This document shows, one piece after another, positions 10,540 to 22,333 of a stretch of 64,000 bases of DNA; position 1 is the first letter of the stretch, and every line of letters begins with the position of its first letter. The position numbers and the translations under genes are program-made. The notes below the pieces were generated by a model. The model was given only the letters and a program-made list of their open reading frames with translations. It was not told the origin of the DNA and searched no databases. Source of the stretch: Alopecurus myosuroides (lineage: Eukaryota > Streptophyta > Magnoliopsida > Poales > Poaceae); contig CM054060.1 of NCBI GenBank assembly GCA_028641055.1, forward strand, positions 294,321,076-294,385,075. Reading direction: 5' to 3'.

Positions 10540-12211
10540 TGAAGGGAATATGCCCGAGAGGCAATAATAAAATGGTTATTATCTTATTCCTTGTTTATGA
10601 TGAATGTTTATTTCTCATGCTAGAATTGTATTAACCGGAAACGTTGATACATGTGTGCTTAATAAACAAACAATGGTTCCTAGTAAAGCCTCTCTTTTAA
10701 CTAGCTCGTTGATTAATTGATGATCAAGGTTTCCTGATCATGAACATTGGATGTTATTAATAACGGGGTCATGTCATTAGAAGAATGATGTGATGAACAT
10801 ATACCCAAAGAGAATATAGCAATGCGATCAAGTCATTTAGTTTACATTGTTATATCAAACATACGAAGTAACTTATTCCTTAGACCATGAGATCATGTCA
10901 ATCGCTGATATTGGAAGAGTGCTTTGATGGCATCAAACGTCACACCGTAACAGGGTGACTATAAAGGTGTCGTTAAGTATTCGGAAAGTATTAGTTGAGG
11001 ATCATGGATCAAGAGTGGAATTTGTCCATCCAAATGACGGAGAGATATACTCTGGGCCCTCTCGGTGATATCACATCGAAACCGCTTGCAAGCACGTGAT
11101 ATGATCACAAGGATGTTATATCACGGGAACGAGAAAAGAGTACTTGTCGGTAATGAGATTGAACAAGGTATGGTTGATACCAATGATCGAATCTCGGACA
11201 AGTAAAATATCGTGAGACAAAGGGAATAGTTCACGACGTTGTTGGTTCACACGATCACGAGAGTCATCGTTGAATATATAGGAGTCATCACGGATCTCCA
11301 GATCCCGCTGTTGATTATTGATCGGAGAGGAGTCTCGATCATGTCTATCTTATTCGCGAACCGTAGGGTGACACACTTAAGGTTCGATGACGCATTTGAG
11401 AGGATACGGAATATCGGAGAAAAGTTTGGACAGCACCGAAATTGTTTCGGGGAATATTGAAATAGTCACCGAAATTGTTTCGAGTAATTTTGAAATAGTT
11501 CAAGGGGATTCTTATCAAATGGTTGTTAATAGATTTAACAACTAACTCAAGGGGTTATATGTTAATGTTTGTTAATGGAATTAACAAATATTAAAATAAA
11601 GAAATAAAATTGTTTTATTTATTTATTAAAGAAAACCCTTGGGATTTTGAGTGGGAATTAATGGAAGAATGAGTGGGTTGAGTGGAGACTCCACTCACAT
11701 GATGAGGGAGAGGTGGAGGCAGCCAAAAATTCGTGGCTGCCATCCCCTCCTATAAAAGGAGGGGTGAGAGCTCCCTCTCCCCCACACACACACACTTGTG
11801 TCATCTCTTCCTCCCTCCTGCCGCTGCTCCACCACTTGTTCGTGCGCTTGGCGAAGCCCTGAGCAATGTTTTTCTCCACCACACCACGCCGTCGTGCTGC
11901 TGGAGTTCCGAGGGATCCTCTACTTCCGCGCCCCGCTGGAACGAGGGAACGGAGGTCGTCATCAACCGTACGTGTGACCAATCACGGATGCACCGCCGGA
12001 TTGCGGTGCTCATCTTCTCGCTATCGGGATCGGTGTGAGTACGACTACGCCAACAACGAGATTTGATCTCGTACCACTTTGAGTCTTCGAGGGTATGTGT
12101 TCTTCTTAACCCTCTCATTGCCCGTTGCAATTCGTCTCCTAGATTAGATCTTGGCCTTTCGGGTGTCTCTCGCGTAGGAAAATTTTTGTTTTCTATGCAA
12201 CGAACCCTTCA
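10540..12211 (+). repeat. C1 5' LTR
   Basis: 1672 bp, TG...CA. TATA box TATAAAAG at 11751-11758, CA-repeat near 11784. Short frames inside (11239-11460, 11658-11981, 11733-12038 and others) recur exactly in the 3' LTR and are not recognisable proteins. Confidence 0.95.
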
Positions 12212-12212
12212 G

Positions 12213-12224
12213 TGGTATCAGAGC
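12213..12224 (+). promoter_or_regulatory. C1 primer binding site (initiator Met tRNA)
   Basis: TGGTATCAGAGC, 1 bp after the LTR, the standard plant Copia site complementary to the 3' end of initiator tRNA-Met. Confidence 0.95.
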
Positions 12225-15200
12225 CAGGTTTATGCGTAGATGTTTTGTACGGGTAGAACACATAGGTGTATGTGGGCGTTGATGATCATGTTATTACCTC
12301 CTTGACTATTTTATGATCTTAGTGGCATAGTGGGATGAAGCGGCCCGGACTAACCTTACATGTCCACGTACATGAGACTTGTTCCACAACTGACATGCAA
12401 CTTGTATTGCATAAGTGGCTTGCGGGTGTCTGTTTCTCCTACTATAGTTAAGATCTAATCTATGAAGGGTTGTTAAAAATGTGTTTATCAACGTTGTGGT
12501 TGATGTTCGTAGGTATGAACGGTTCTATCCTCGAAAGCCCTAAGCCACGTAAAATATGCAAAAATAAATTAGAAGCGTCTAACTAGTTTTTGCTGGGCAT
12601 GTGATGTGATATGATCAATATTACAAATTTGATTATGAGATGATCTATTTTGTAAATTATTGATATACTGTAAGGTATCCATATGGTTGTCTTCTTATTG
12701 ATGGACAAACAAGTTTGGGGTACCGTGGTACTTGGTACCACGCCGGTGGAATGATTGAGATCATACCATGATGCACATGATGGAGATCAAGTGCAAGGAG
12801 GACCATATCATATCACGTTATCCTTACATGTGATGTTTGTGATGTTAATCCTTTTATGCATCTTGTTTTGCTTAGATAGCGACGGTAGCATTATAAGATG
12901 ATCCCTCTCACTTAATATCAAGATAATAATGTGTTCTTCCTTAAGTATGCACCGTTAAGAAAGTTCGTCGTTTCGAGACACCACGTGATGATCGGGTGTG
13001 ATAGACTCAACGTTCGCATACAACGGGTGTTTTCAAGCCTAGCATGTACAGACATGGCCTTGAAACACACGCAATACTACGGTTCTACTTGGCGAGCCTA
13101 GCATGTACAGACATGGCCTCGGAACACGTAACCGAAAGGTAAAGCATGAGTCATATGGATGATATGATGAACATGTAGATGTTCGCCTTTGAAGCTACAT
13201 CATCTCACGTGATGATCGGTTTTGGTGTAGTGAATTTGGTTCGTGTAATCACTAAAGACGACTAAGAGGGATGTTGTTTTTGAGTGGCAGTTCATGGTTT
13301 AATTTTTTGAATTAACTTGAACTTATTTATCATGAACAACAAATCAAAGTGAATTTGCACAAATTGTAGTATTCATTGGCATCTATAATTACCTTACACT
13401 TAGATTGTTAATTGAGATATAACTGTTATGATCTGGTAAATACCATTTAAGATTGGTACCGTATTAGTGATATTTAAAATTGAGTCCTATTGTAGATTTT
13501 TTGGTATTTCCTACCTAGCTCCATATGGTTAATGATTGATTAATCTAGAGAGCAAATAATTCCTACTTAGAATCCAGAGTCATGGTTGCTTCCGTATTAC
13601 TTTATCTTCAAAAGAATGTTTTGTTGATCAAGGTGATTTTGGAACTGAAAAGAGTTGTTTTCAGAAACAATCAAGTGAAAGATATATTGATATCTAGAAA
13701 CTTATTTGTAGCAACATGACTGAGTATAATTTAGCGTGACAATGTTTGCTTATATTATCTGAATATATGCAATGATTGGAGACGCTAGGCGTTTGAATAT
13801 TCCAAGAAGTTGGGCGCTAAAAATTATCCTCTAAATTCCTTCCTTCGAGCTATAGTAGCTTAATCATAAAATTGTTATGATAGGATGGATTAGAAGTATG
13901 GGTAAAATAGTTTACCTTACTTGGAAATTGCTAAGAGTGGAATCTAGAAGAATATTATTAATATGGTGATATTAGTAGAACAATCAAACTCAAAGTATGA
14001 CTCAATGGGTGATAGTATATGACTAACACGCCAAAGAAAATGAGCTAGTAAGACTAGCATTGTTCGATGTTGAATGATTCTTCTATAAAGGAAAGGGAAT
14101 ATTGAAAATAGAATTACAAATAGATATATGGCAGAAAAGAAGAATACTGGAAAAGTCCAGCTCAAGAGTATATACTTGATATACAAGTTATAGATGTATT
14201 ACTAGTTAACAAAGTATTTTTGGTATTTTGATACCACATTGGTTGGTATGAGTTGTCATACAAAGCAACGCAATGAAAGAAATACAAGGGCCTAAAAGGA
14301 ACTAGTAATAGATGTGGAATCGATTATGACAAGAACATAAATAAAGTGTTATTGTGTTCATTGTCGTATCGAACCAACCAGTCAAGATTTATTTGAAGAA
14401 CTTAATAATTTGTTATTTTGTTCTAGTCTTTTGTGAGAACAAATGAGATTGTTCAAACGATGACCATATTCCATAATTGATGGATATGTTAATATAAATC
14501 ATGTTGGTAAAGTAAACATCTATAAGACTGAATGCTAAACGTTGCAAGACGAAAAGATTTTCACTTAAATTGTGACACCACCATTTTAGTTCATATCGGA
14601 AAGGAAAACATGAAGGAACTCCATATTGATGGACTTCCGGAGTCATTTTGTTTTGAATAAATTGACGCTTGTGAGACCTCTTCCAAAAGATGACTAGAAT
14701 TCCGTTCATAGGCCAAAGTAGAATGGAAGACTAATTTAGTGGAGATTATACATATTGATGTATATAGTCTATTATGTGTAGTCATGTATGGTGGATTAAT
14801 TTTTCCTTCATAAAATTCCGTCGACAACTTGAGTAGATATGTGAGTATATCTATTTAAAGGGAACGGAGTTTGACATTTTGAATTGGTTCAAAAGGTTGT
14901 TAATATGAAGTTAAAATCAATGTAACAAGATAATAAAGTATTTATGATTGGATCATAAAGGATAAAGTTTGAGTTACAAGTTTAGCAAAACATCTGAGAA
15001 GTTGAAGAATTGTTCTACAACTTATACTTCTCGAATACCCCACATTAGATTGGAGTATTCAAAAGACAAAATCAAACCCTGTTTGACATGGTAAGATTAA
15101 TAAAATTGCCATTATAATTTTGTAGTTTATACATTAAGGACAACCGCTTTTACACTGAAAAGAGCACCATCAAGATCCGTTGAAATTGACAACATATAAG

Positions 15201-17263
15201 ATATGGTTTGGGTAGTGACCCGAATTGTCATTTTCTTAAGTTTTGGTATGCATAGCATGTGTAAAATGTTTACAACCAAAATAGGATAAATATATGTTTA
15301 TAAGGTTATTCTAAAGAATACATTGGGTATTTCTCCTATCACCGAACCAAAAGACAAATGTTGTTTGTCAGAAAGGGTTGATTTCTCGAGAAAGTAGTTC
15401 TTGCGAAACAAGTGAGTGGGAGCACAGTACAAACTCAACGAGATTAGAGAATCTTCGTTATCATGTCGAGAGTAGCGCAGCACTGGAAATTGTTCCGGGG
15501 TTTACTATTTTGACTAAGTAGAAGACACTACAAATGTTGTAGATACTTCAAATGAGTTTGCGAACTGTACCAGTAAAGTCCAAAAACTTTGTACTTAGAA
15601 CAACTTGTGGTTTAAGTGTAAAGTGTTGTTTTGACAACAAAAGGACCTGGACCTTATAAAGGAAGCAAATGATGGGCCCTGGCTTCGTAAAATTGACTAT
15701 GAGTCATTATATCCGCCATAGTATCCTTGTATGAATATCAAGTATGTGACTTGGTAGTCCTTTCGATAGGCATGATGCCTAACGATAGCAAAAGGGTCTA
15801 TATAGCGACAAAGACATGGATTTTACATCCTTTGAAAGTTGTACTTATCGAAAAGTTGTTTTCGACGAAGTTCAAAGAGTTCACTACTACAAGATTTTGA
15901 TCTTCCGTAGTAATGCTTAGTCTTTGCAGATAGTTCTAGCAAAGTTACATATTATGATATGGCAGTTGAATAACAAAACCAACTCTCCTCTCAAGGAAGT
16001 TTTATCAAGGATGTGTACTTGACACAGTCTGAGAGTTTTGTAAAATTCAAAAAGGTTGCTAGAAAGGTATGCGCACTTCAATGGTTGAAGTGAGCATAAC
16101 GAAGTTGAAATCTTTACCTTAATGAAGTTATCAAAAGAGTTTGATTCCATCATGAACGATAAAGATGCTTGTAAAGTTACAAGAAATTAAGTGGGAGCGC
16201 TATGACATATTTCCAATACTTTATGTAGATGACATATGGTTGATTGGAAAATATGTATTTTAAATTAACACGGTTAAGATTTTCATATTCATGAAAGACT
16301 TAGAAGATATTGGGCATCGATATCTATAAAAGATGGATTGACGCACCTGATATGATTGAAGCCAAATTACATAGATGAAATATTGAAGTAAGTCAATATG
16401 AAAATGACAAGAAGGAGTTCTTGTCACATGGAAAATAATTGAGCAAGATTCATGTGTTTTGACACATGATGAGCATCATTGAAATTGAGATTTCTAAGTC
16501 ATGTTTCCATGCTATGTACACAACCAGATGAGTCCTATGCTATAAAATGTTATAGTAGGATAATTCATATGATGATTAGACAACAGTGGGAGAGATCCTT
16601 CTGTCATTTTAGAAATGCTAAGGATATGTTTTCCTATATAGTAATGACAAAATATTAGTTGTAATATGTTACACTAATAGTCTTGTCATTTATTCAAGAA
16701 ATTTTATCTCAATTAAAATATGTGATGAAGGGTAGCACAATAAGATGGAAGAAAGTTCCATTCTGGATTTGAAAGAGTTTCAAAATTAAAATATTGTGAC
16801 AGATACTACAACAAAGGCTAAAGTATATCGTTGTGTTGACAACTGATAATAAGCGTATTTTGTGTCAAGGAGTTCTTTATTGAACTTGGTGAATTTCCAA
16901 GAATGCTGAAACTATGAAGCTACATTTTCACAATGTTAGTAACATCAGTTTAAGCTGAGGAATTAAGGTATCACCGGAACTTGGTGAATTTCCAAGAATG
17001 CTAACACTATGAAGCTACATTTTCACAATGTTAGTGACATCAGTTTAAGCTGAGGAATTAAGTTTTCACCGATTGACCATATATATACAAAGCCATCTCA
17101 TTAGAGAATGAGTGATGCGTGTAGACGCAAAGAACATGCAAATACAATAGGACCTGAACAGTTCAGATCTTTTTGATAAAGTTTACCACATGCGAAGCAT
17201 GGTAATAACACTGGAACGCCATATGTGTTAAGTGCTTACAGACTAGATTATTGACTCTAGTGC
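12225..17263 (+). pseudogene. C1 interior: decayed Copia gag-pol region
   Basis: No frame exceeds about 100 codons. A Copia-type RT box survives near 16220-16240 (LYVDDIWLIG), and an RNase H-like trace lies near 16800. The leader around 13020-13260 has the repeated CCTAGCATGTACAGACATGG and CTCACGTGATGATCGG phrases I associate with BARE/Angela leaders. AT content is high throughout. The region is full length but densely mutated, unlike its LTRs. Confidence 0.75.
16882..17071 (+). repeat. 95-bp tandem duplication near the C1 3' end
   Basis: Copies at 16882-16976 and 16977-17071, both starting GAACTTGGTGAATTTCC, with a few substitutions. It lies about 200 bp before the 3' LTR. Confidence 0.9.
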
Positions 17264-17273
17264 AAGTGGGAGA
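17264..17273 (+). promoter_or_regulatory. C1 polypurine tract
   Basis: AAGTGGGAGA immediately before the 3' LTR; the plus-strand primer in Copia elements. Confidence 0.85.
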
Positions 17274-17274
17274 C

Positions 17275-18946
17275 TGAAGGGAATATGCCCGAGAGGCAAT
17301 AATAAAATGGTTATTATCTTATTCCTTGTTTATGATGAATGTTTATTTCTCATGCTAGAATTGTATTAACCGGAAACGTTGATACATGTGTGCTTAATAA
17401 ACAAACAATGGTTCCTAGTAAAGCCTCTCTTTTAACTAGCTCGTTGATTAATTGATGATCAAGGTTTCCTGATCATGAACATTGGATGTTATTAATAACG
17501 GGGTCATGTCATTAGAAGAATGATGTGATGAACATATACCCAAAGAGAATATAGCAATGCGATCAAGTCATTTAGTTTACATTGTTATATCAAACATACG
17601 AAGTAACTTATTCCTTAGACCATGAGATCATGTCAATCGCTGATATTGGAAGAGTGCTTTGATGGCATCAAACGTCACACCGTAACAGGGTGACTATAAA
17701 GGTGTCGTTAAGTATTCGGAAAGTATTAGTTGAGGATCATGGATCAAGAGTGGAATTTGTCCATCCAAATGACGGAGAGATATACTCTGGGCCCTCTCGG
17801 TGATATCACATCGAAACCGCTTGCAAGCACGTGATATGATCACAAGGATGTTATATCACGGGAACGAGAAAAGAGTACTTGTCGGTAATGAGATTGAACA
17901 AGGTATGGTTGATACCAATGATCGAATCTCGGACAAGTAAAATATCGTGAGACAAAGGGAATAGTTCACGACGTTGTTGGTTCACACGATCACGAGAGTC
18001 ATCGTTGAATATATAGGAGTCATCACGGATCTCCAGATCCCGCTGTTGATTATTGATCGGAGAGGAGTCTCGATCATGTCTATCTTATTCGCGAACCGTA
18101 GGGTGACACACTTAAGGTTCGATGACGCATTTGAGAGGATACGGAATATCGGAGAAAAGTTTGGACAGCACCGAAATTGTTTCGGGGAATATTGAAATAG
18201 TCACCGAAATTGTTTCGAGTAATTTTGAAATAGTTCAAGGGGATTCTTATCAAATGGTTGTTAATAGATTTAACAACTAACTCAAGGGGTTATATGTTAA
18301 TGTTTGTTAATGGAATTAACAAATATTAAAATAAAGAAATAAAATTGTTTTATTTATTTATTAAAGAAAACCCTTGGGATTTTGAGTGGGAATTAATGGA
18401 AGAATGAGTGGGTTGAGTGGAGACTCCACTCACATGATGAGGGAGAGGTGGAGGCAGCCAAAAATTCGTGGCTGCCATCCCCTCCTATAAAAGGAGGGGT
18501 GAGAGCTCCCTCTCCCCCACACACACACACTTGTGTCATCTCTTCCTCCCTCCTGCCGCTGCTCCACCACTTGTTCGTGCGCTTGGCGAAGCCCTGAGCA
18601 ATGTTTTTCTCCACCACACCACGCCGTCGTGCTGCTGGAGTTCCGAGGGATCCTCTACTTCCGCGCCCCGCTGGAACGAGGGAACGGAGGTCGTCATCAA
18701 CCGTACGTGTGACCAATCACGGATGCACCGCCGGATTGCGGTGCTCATCTTCTCGCTATCGGGATCGGTGTGAGTACGACTACGCCAACAACGAGATTTG
18801 ATCTCGTACCACTTTGAGTCTTCGAGGGTATGTGTTCTTCTTAACCCTCTCATTGCCCGTTGCAATTCGTCTCCTAGATTAGATCTTGGCCTTTCGGGTG
18901 TCTCTCGCGTAGGAAAATTTTTGTTTTCTATGCAACGAACCCTTCA
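17275..18946 (+). repeat. C1 3' LTR
   Basis: 1672 bp, same length as the 5' LTR, no mismatch seen by eye and the same short frames at the same offsets. TATA box 18486-18493. Confidence 0.95.
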
Positions 18947-18950
18947 GGCA

Positions 18951-21194
18951 CCAGTCCTAGCAGCCCCGGGTCCTAAAGAGCCCATGTTACTGTACGTTGC
19001 AGCCGGGCCCCGGGCAGTTAGCGCAGTGGTTGTTGTTGAGCGCAAGGAGGATGGGAAAGATCACCCGGTTCAGAGGCCGGTTTATTATGTCAGCGAGGTG
19101 TTATCAGAAGCAAAGCAACGCTACCCACATTGGCAGAAGCTGGTTTTCGGGGTCTTCATGGCCAGCCGGAAATTGAAGCCGTATTTTCAGGAACACCCCA
19201 TAACAGTGGTTAGCTCTATACCAATGTCGGATATCATCAGAAACTCGGATGCAACAGGTAGAATAGCCAAGTGGGCGATCGAGATGGGAGATTATCACAT
19301 CAACTACGAGCCCAGGTCAGCAATCAAATCTCAAGCTTTAGTTGATTTCATTAATGATTGGACTCACACAGGCATGCCCACAATGACTCCAAGTTCCGAG
19401 TCTTGGATAATGCACTTTGATGGTTCCAAGCAATACGAGGGATCAGGAGCTAGAGTGGTGCTCACATCACCCAAAGGAGACAAGTTGAGCTACGTGTTGC
19501 AGATTCACTTTGACTGTTCCAACAACGTGGCCGAGTATGAGGCATTATTGCATGGATTGAAGATAGCCAAGGAGATGAACATTAAGAGGATACGATGCTA
19601 TGGAGACTCGGACCTTGTGGTACAGCAGGTCTCGGGAACTTGGGACAGAAAAGATGCAACTATGGCAGCATACCGCAGAGAGGTGGACATGGTTGCCGGG
19701 TGTTTTTCCGGGTATGAGGTGGAGCATGTAGATAGAAGAAAGAACGAGGCAGCAGATGCACTCGCCAGACTCGGCTCGCGCAGAGAGCCGGTTCCACCCA
19801 ATGTTTTCCTGGACGAGCTATGGCGGCCATCAGTCAAAACCGAATCTGAAGAAGAGGTGGCAAACCAAGACCCGGATCTGGAGCTCATGGCCACAGTACG
19901 TGTTGTTCCCGAGTGGACAGAGTCGTTCCTGACCTACCTATCACGGGGCGAGTTACCACAGCAGGAAGTACTAGCAAGGCAAATTATGAGGCGAGCAAAA
20001 GGTTATTCCATTATCAACGGGGAGTTATATAAAAGGAGTGTTGCGGGGGTATTTTTGCGCTGTGTGGCACCAGAAGAAGGACGGCAAATCCTGAAAGAGA
20101 TCCACGAAGGCGATTGTGGGCATCATGCATCCACAAGGTCCCTTGTGGCCAAAGCATACAGGCACGGTTTCTTCTGGCTCACAGCCTTAGCAGACGCGGA
20201 ACGCTTGGTGGCAAGGTGCGATGGATGTCAAAGGTATGCCCGCCAAATCCATGTACCGGCTATGGAGCTGCAAACAATTCCTTTAACCTGGCCGTTTGCC
20301 GTCTGGGGTATGGACATGGTTGGCCCCTTTCACATGTCACCTTGCAAAAATACACATCTCCTGGTGGCTATTGATAAGTTTACCAAGTGGGTTGAAGTTA
20401 TGCCAGTTACCAATTGTGAAGCGATTACGGCAGTAAAGTTCCTCAAAAGGATTATCTACCGGTTCGGGTATCCTCACAGCATAATTACCGACAATGGAAC
20501 TAACATTTCCCTTGGTGAGATGGAGAAATTCTGTGGTAACAATGGAATCCGGCTTGACATAGCTTCCGTAGCCCATCCACAAGCCAACGGACAAGTGGAG
20601 AGGGCAAATCAGGAGTTACTTCGTGGATTAAAGCCACGGCTACGAGTCCCATGTATCAGAGCTGCTGGAGCATGGGTTGAGGAGTTACCCTCAGTGGTTT
20701 GGGGTATCAACACTACACCTAACAGATCTACTCAGATGACACCGTTTTTCATGGTTTATGGTGCAGAGGCGGTATTACCGAGTGATATTATCCATGACTC
20801 GCCTCGAGTGTCGGCTTACGTCGAGGTGGACAATGAGAAGACCTGGCAGGACGCCGTGGATATGTTAGAAGAACACAGGGAACAAGCTTTGGAGAGATCA
20901 GTCATATACCAGCAGGACCTGAGGAGATATCACAGCCGGAGAGTCAAAACCCGGGTCTTCCAGGAAGGAAACCTGGTTCTTCGCCTGGTACAGTCAAAGG
21001 AAGGAAAACACACGTTATCCCCACCATGGGAGGGACCGTTCATCATAAGCCGGAATCTGCACAATGGAGCATATTACTTGGTAGATGCAAGGGAAGAGTC
21101 GGCTACGGTTAATGACACCGCTCATACCACTTCATCTATGCAAGAAAGAGAAAGACCATGGAACGTGGCTCAGCTGCGTCCCTACTATACTTAG
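18951..21194 (+). pseudogene. G1 pol, 3' part: two RNase H domains and integrase
   Basis: Resumes G1 pol right after C1 and is open to a TAG at 21192-21194. The first RNase H-like domain is directly downstream of RT (LLYVAAGPRAVSAVV ... YPHWQKLVFG). The second, archaeal-type RNase H has the four acidic positions HFDGS, NVAEYEAL, GDSDL and NEAADAL. Integrase follows: zinc site IHEGDCGHH ... CDGC, core WGMDMVGPF, ITDNGTN and GQVERANQ (D, D, E), then the GPF/Y-type end WEGPFII. Two RNase H domains in a row are known for the plant Tat lineage. The protein frame is intact; the gene is broken by C1 and by upstream lesions. Confidence 0.9.
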
Positions 21195-22333
21195 TATAGG
21201 CTAGATTCACAAAGTGGAATTACACGATGTAACAGGCAGCAGGTTTCAGACGCACTCTTTTCCTATCCAGGGTACCTAAGGGGACTGGAGGGTTTTTAAT
21301 GAGGCGGCCTGCTGACCTAACTTTTCTCATATCAATAAAGAGATGGTTCAACAGTATCTTGTCTCTTTCCTATGTTTTTTACCAAGTTTTTTTATATATT
21401 TCTGTTGTGTTCTTATTTTTCTTCCAGGTAAGTATTATTCATTGCTTTTAGTATATTAGTTTTTCTAGTAAAATGCATATATCTAGGTCTTGGGGGGCTG
21501 ATTGCTTGAATAGCACAGTTGCAAACTCAAAGACCTGGCCACGATGCCATTGAGTTATAAGGGCCGATTACTTGTAATAAGTACGGCTGCAAGCTTATAA
21601 CCGGACAAAGGAGCCAAACTTTCTTGACTTTTCTTGCTTAAGCTTGATGTGACTCGCACTAAGTGGCATGCTTTGCTAGCGTATGATTACAATCAGTCAT
21701 GATGCCCAATGGGACTTGCCTGACCCTGTCTTCATACAGCTGTAGCAACATTGATTATCCACGCGAAAGCCGGCTTACAATAGAAGAAGGTCAAAAGGGT
21801 CATCTAAACCACAAGTTATGCAGAGTACAAGGTTAATAGCCGGAAACTCAAATTATATTAAGCATAACTTCAAGTCCTATGTGAAATGGCTCTAGGTTTT
21901 GGGCTTAGCAGTAACAATTTGTTCCTTTCGAAAGACCCAACACCCTAGACTCGGAATTCCGGGCCTTGGGGACTTGGGAATTTGAAAAAAGAAAACAAAT
22001 TATCCAGCTATTCAGCTCAGAAACCCAAAAATCCGAGTCTTGGGGACTTAGAAAAAAGTCCACTAGTCAAAACCCACGAGACCCGGAAACCGAGTCTCAC
22101 AAAAGGAACCATAGCAGTAAGTCGTAAAATCAGGGATGAAAAAGCTCAAAGTCAAGAAATATCAAATTCAAGCAAAAAGACAGAAGGGCCACGAAATATA
22201 TTAAGGTCTTAAAACGTATTACAAACCAGGATAGTAGTATCATAAAGTGCACAGGCGCACTATCAAAAGAATAATTGTTTTAAAAAGGCCCATTGGCCGA
22301 ATGAAGTGCTTGAGACGGTTGCCGATAAAGAGT
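21195..22333. other. G1 spacer between convergent genes
   Basis: Non-coding. The first 120 bp (GTAACAGGCAGCAGG ... TTTTTAATGAGGCGGC) is shared with G2 after its pol stop, and probably holds the pol transcript 3' end. Phrases such as GGTCTTGGGGGGCTGATTG recur. Confidence 0.55.

Larger units (their letters stand above)
10540..18946 (+). mobile_element. C1: BARE/Angela-like Copia retrotransposon with a decayed interior
   Basis: 8407 bp, flanked by GGCAC. Two 1672-bp LTRs start TGAAGGGAATATGCCC and end AACCCTTCA. It has an initiator-Met primer site and the polypurine tract AAGTGGGAGA. I found no difference between the LTRs by eye. The 5.06-kb interior has no open frame over about 100 codons and only traces of Copia pol, so it must have been moved by another element's proteins. 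It sits in the G1 pol gene. Confidence 0.95.

Noticed and set aside
11239..12066. Open frames of 66-109 codons inside the C1 5' LTR, repeated at 17974-18865
   Set aside because: They recur only because the LTR is duplicated, overlap on both strands, and show no known domain.
18798..18950. An upstream extension of G1 pol starting at 18798
   Set aside because: These codons are C1 LTR sequence that happens to be in frame with the interrupted pol.
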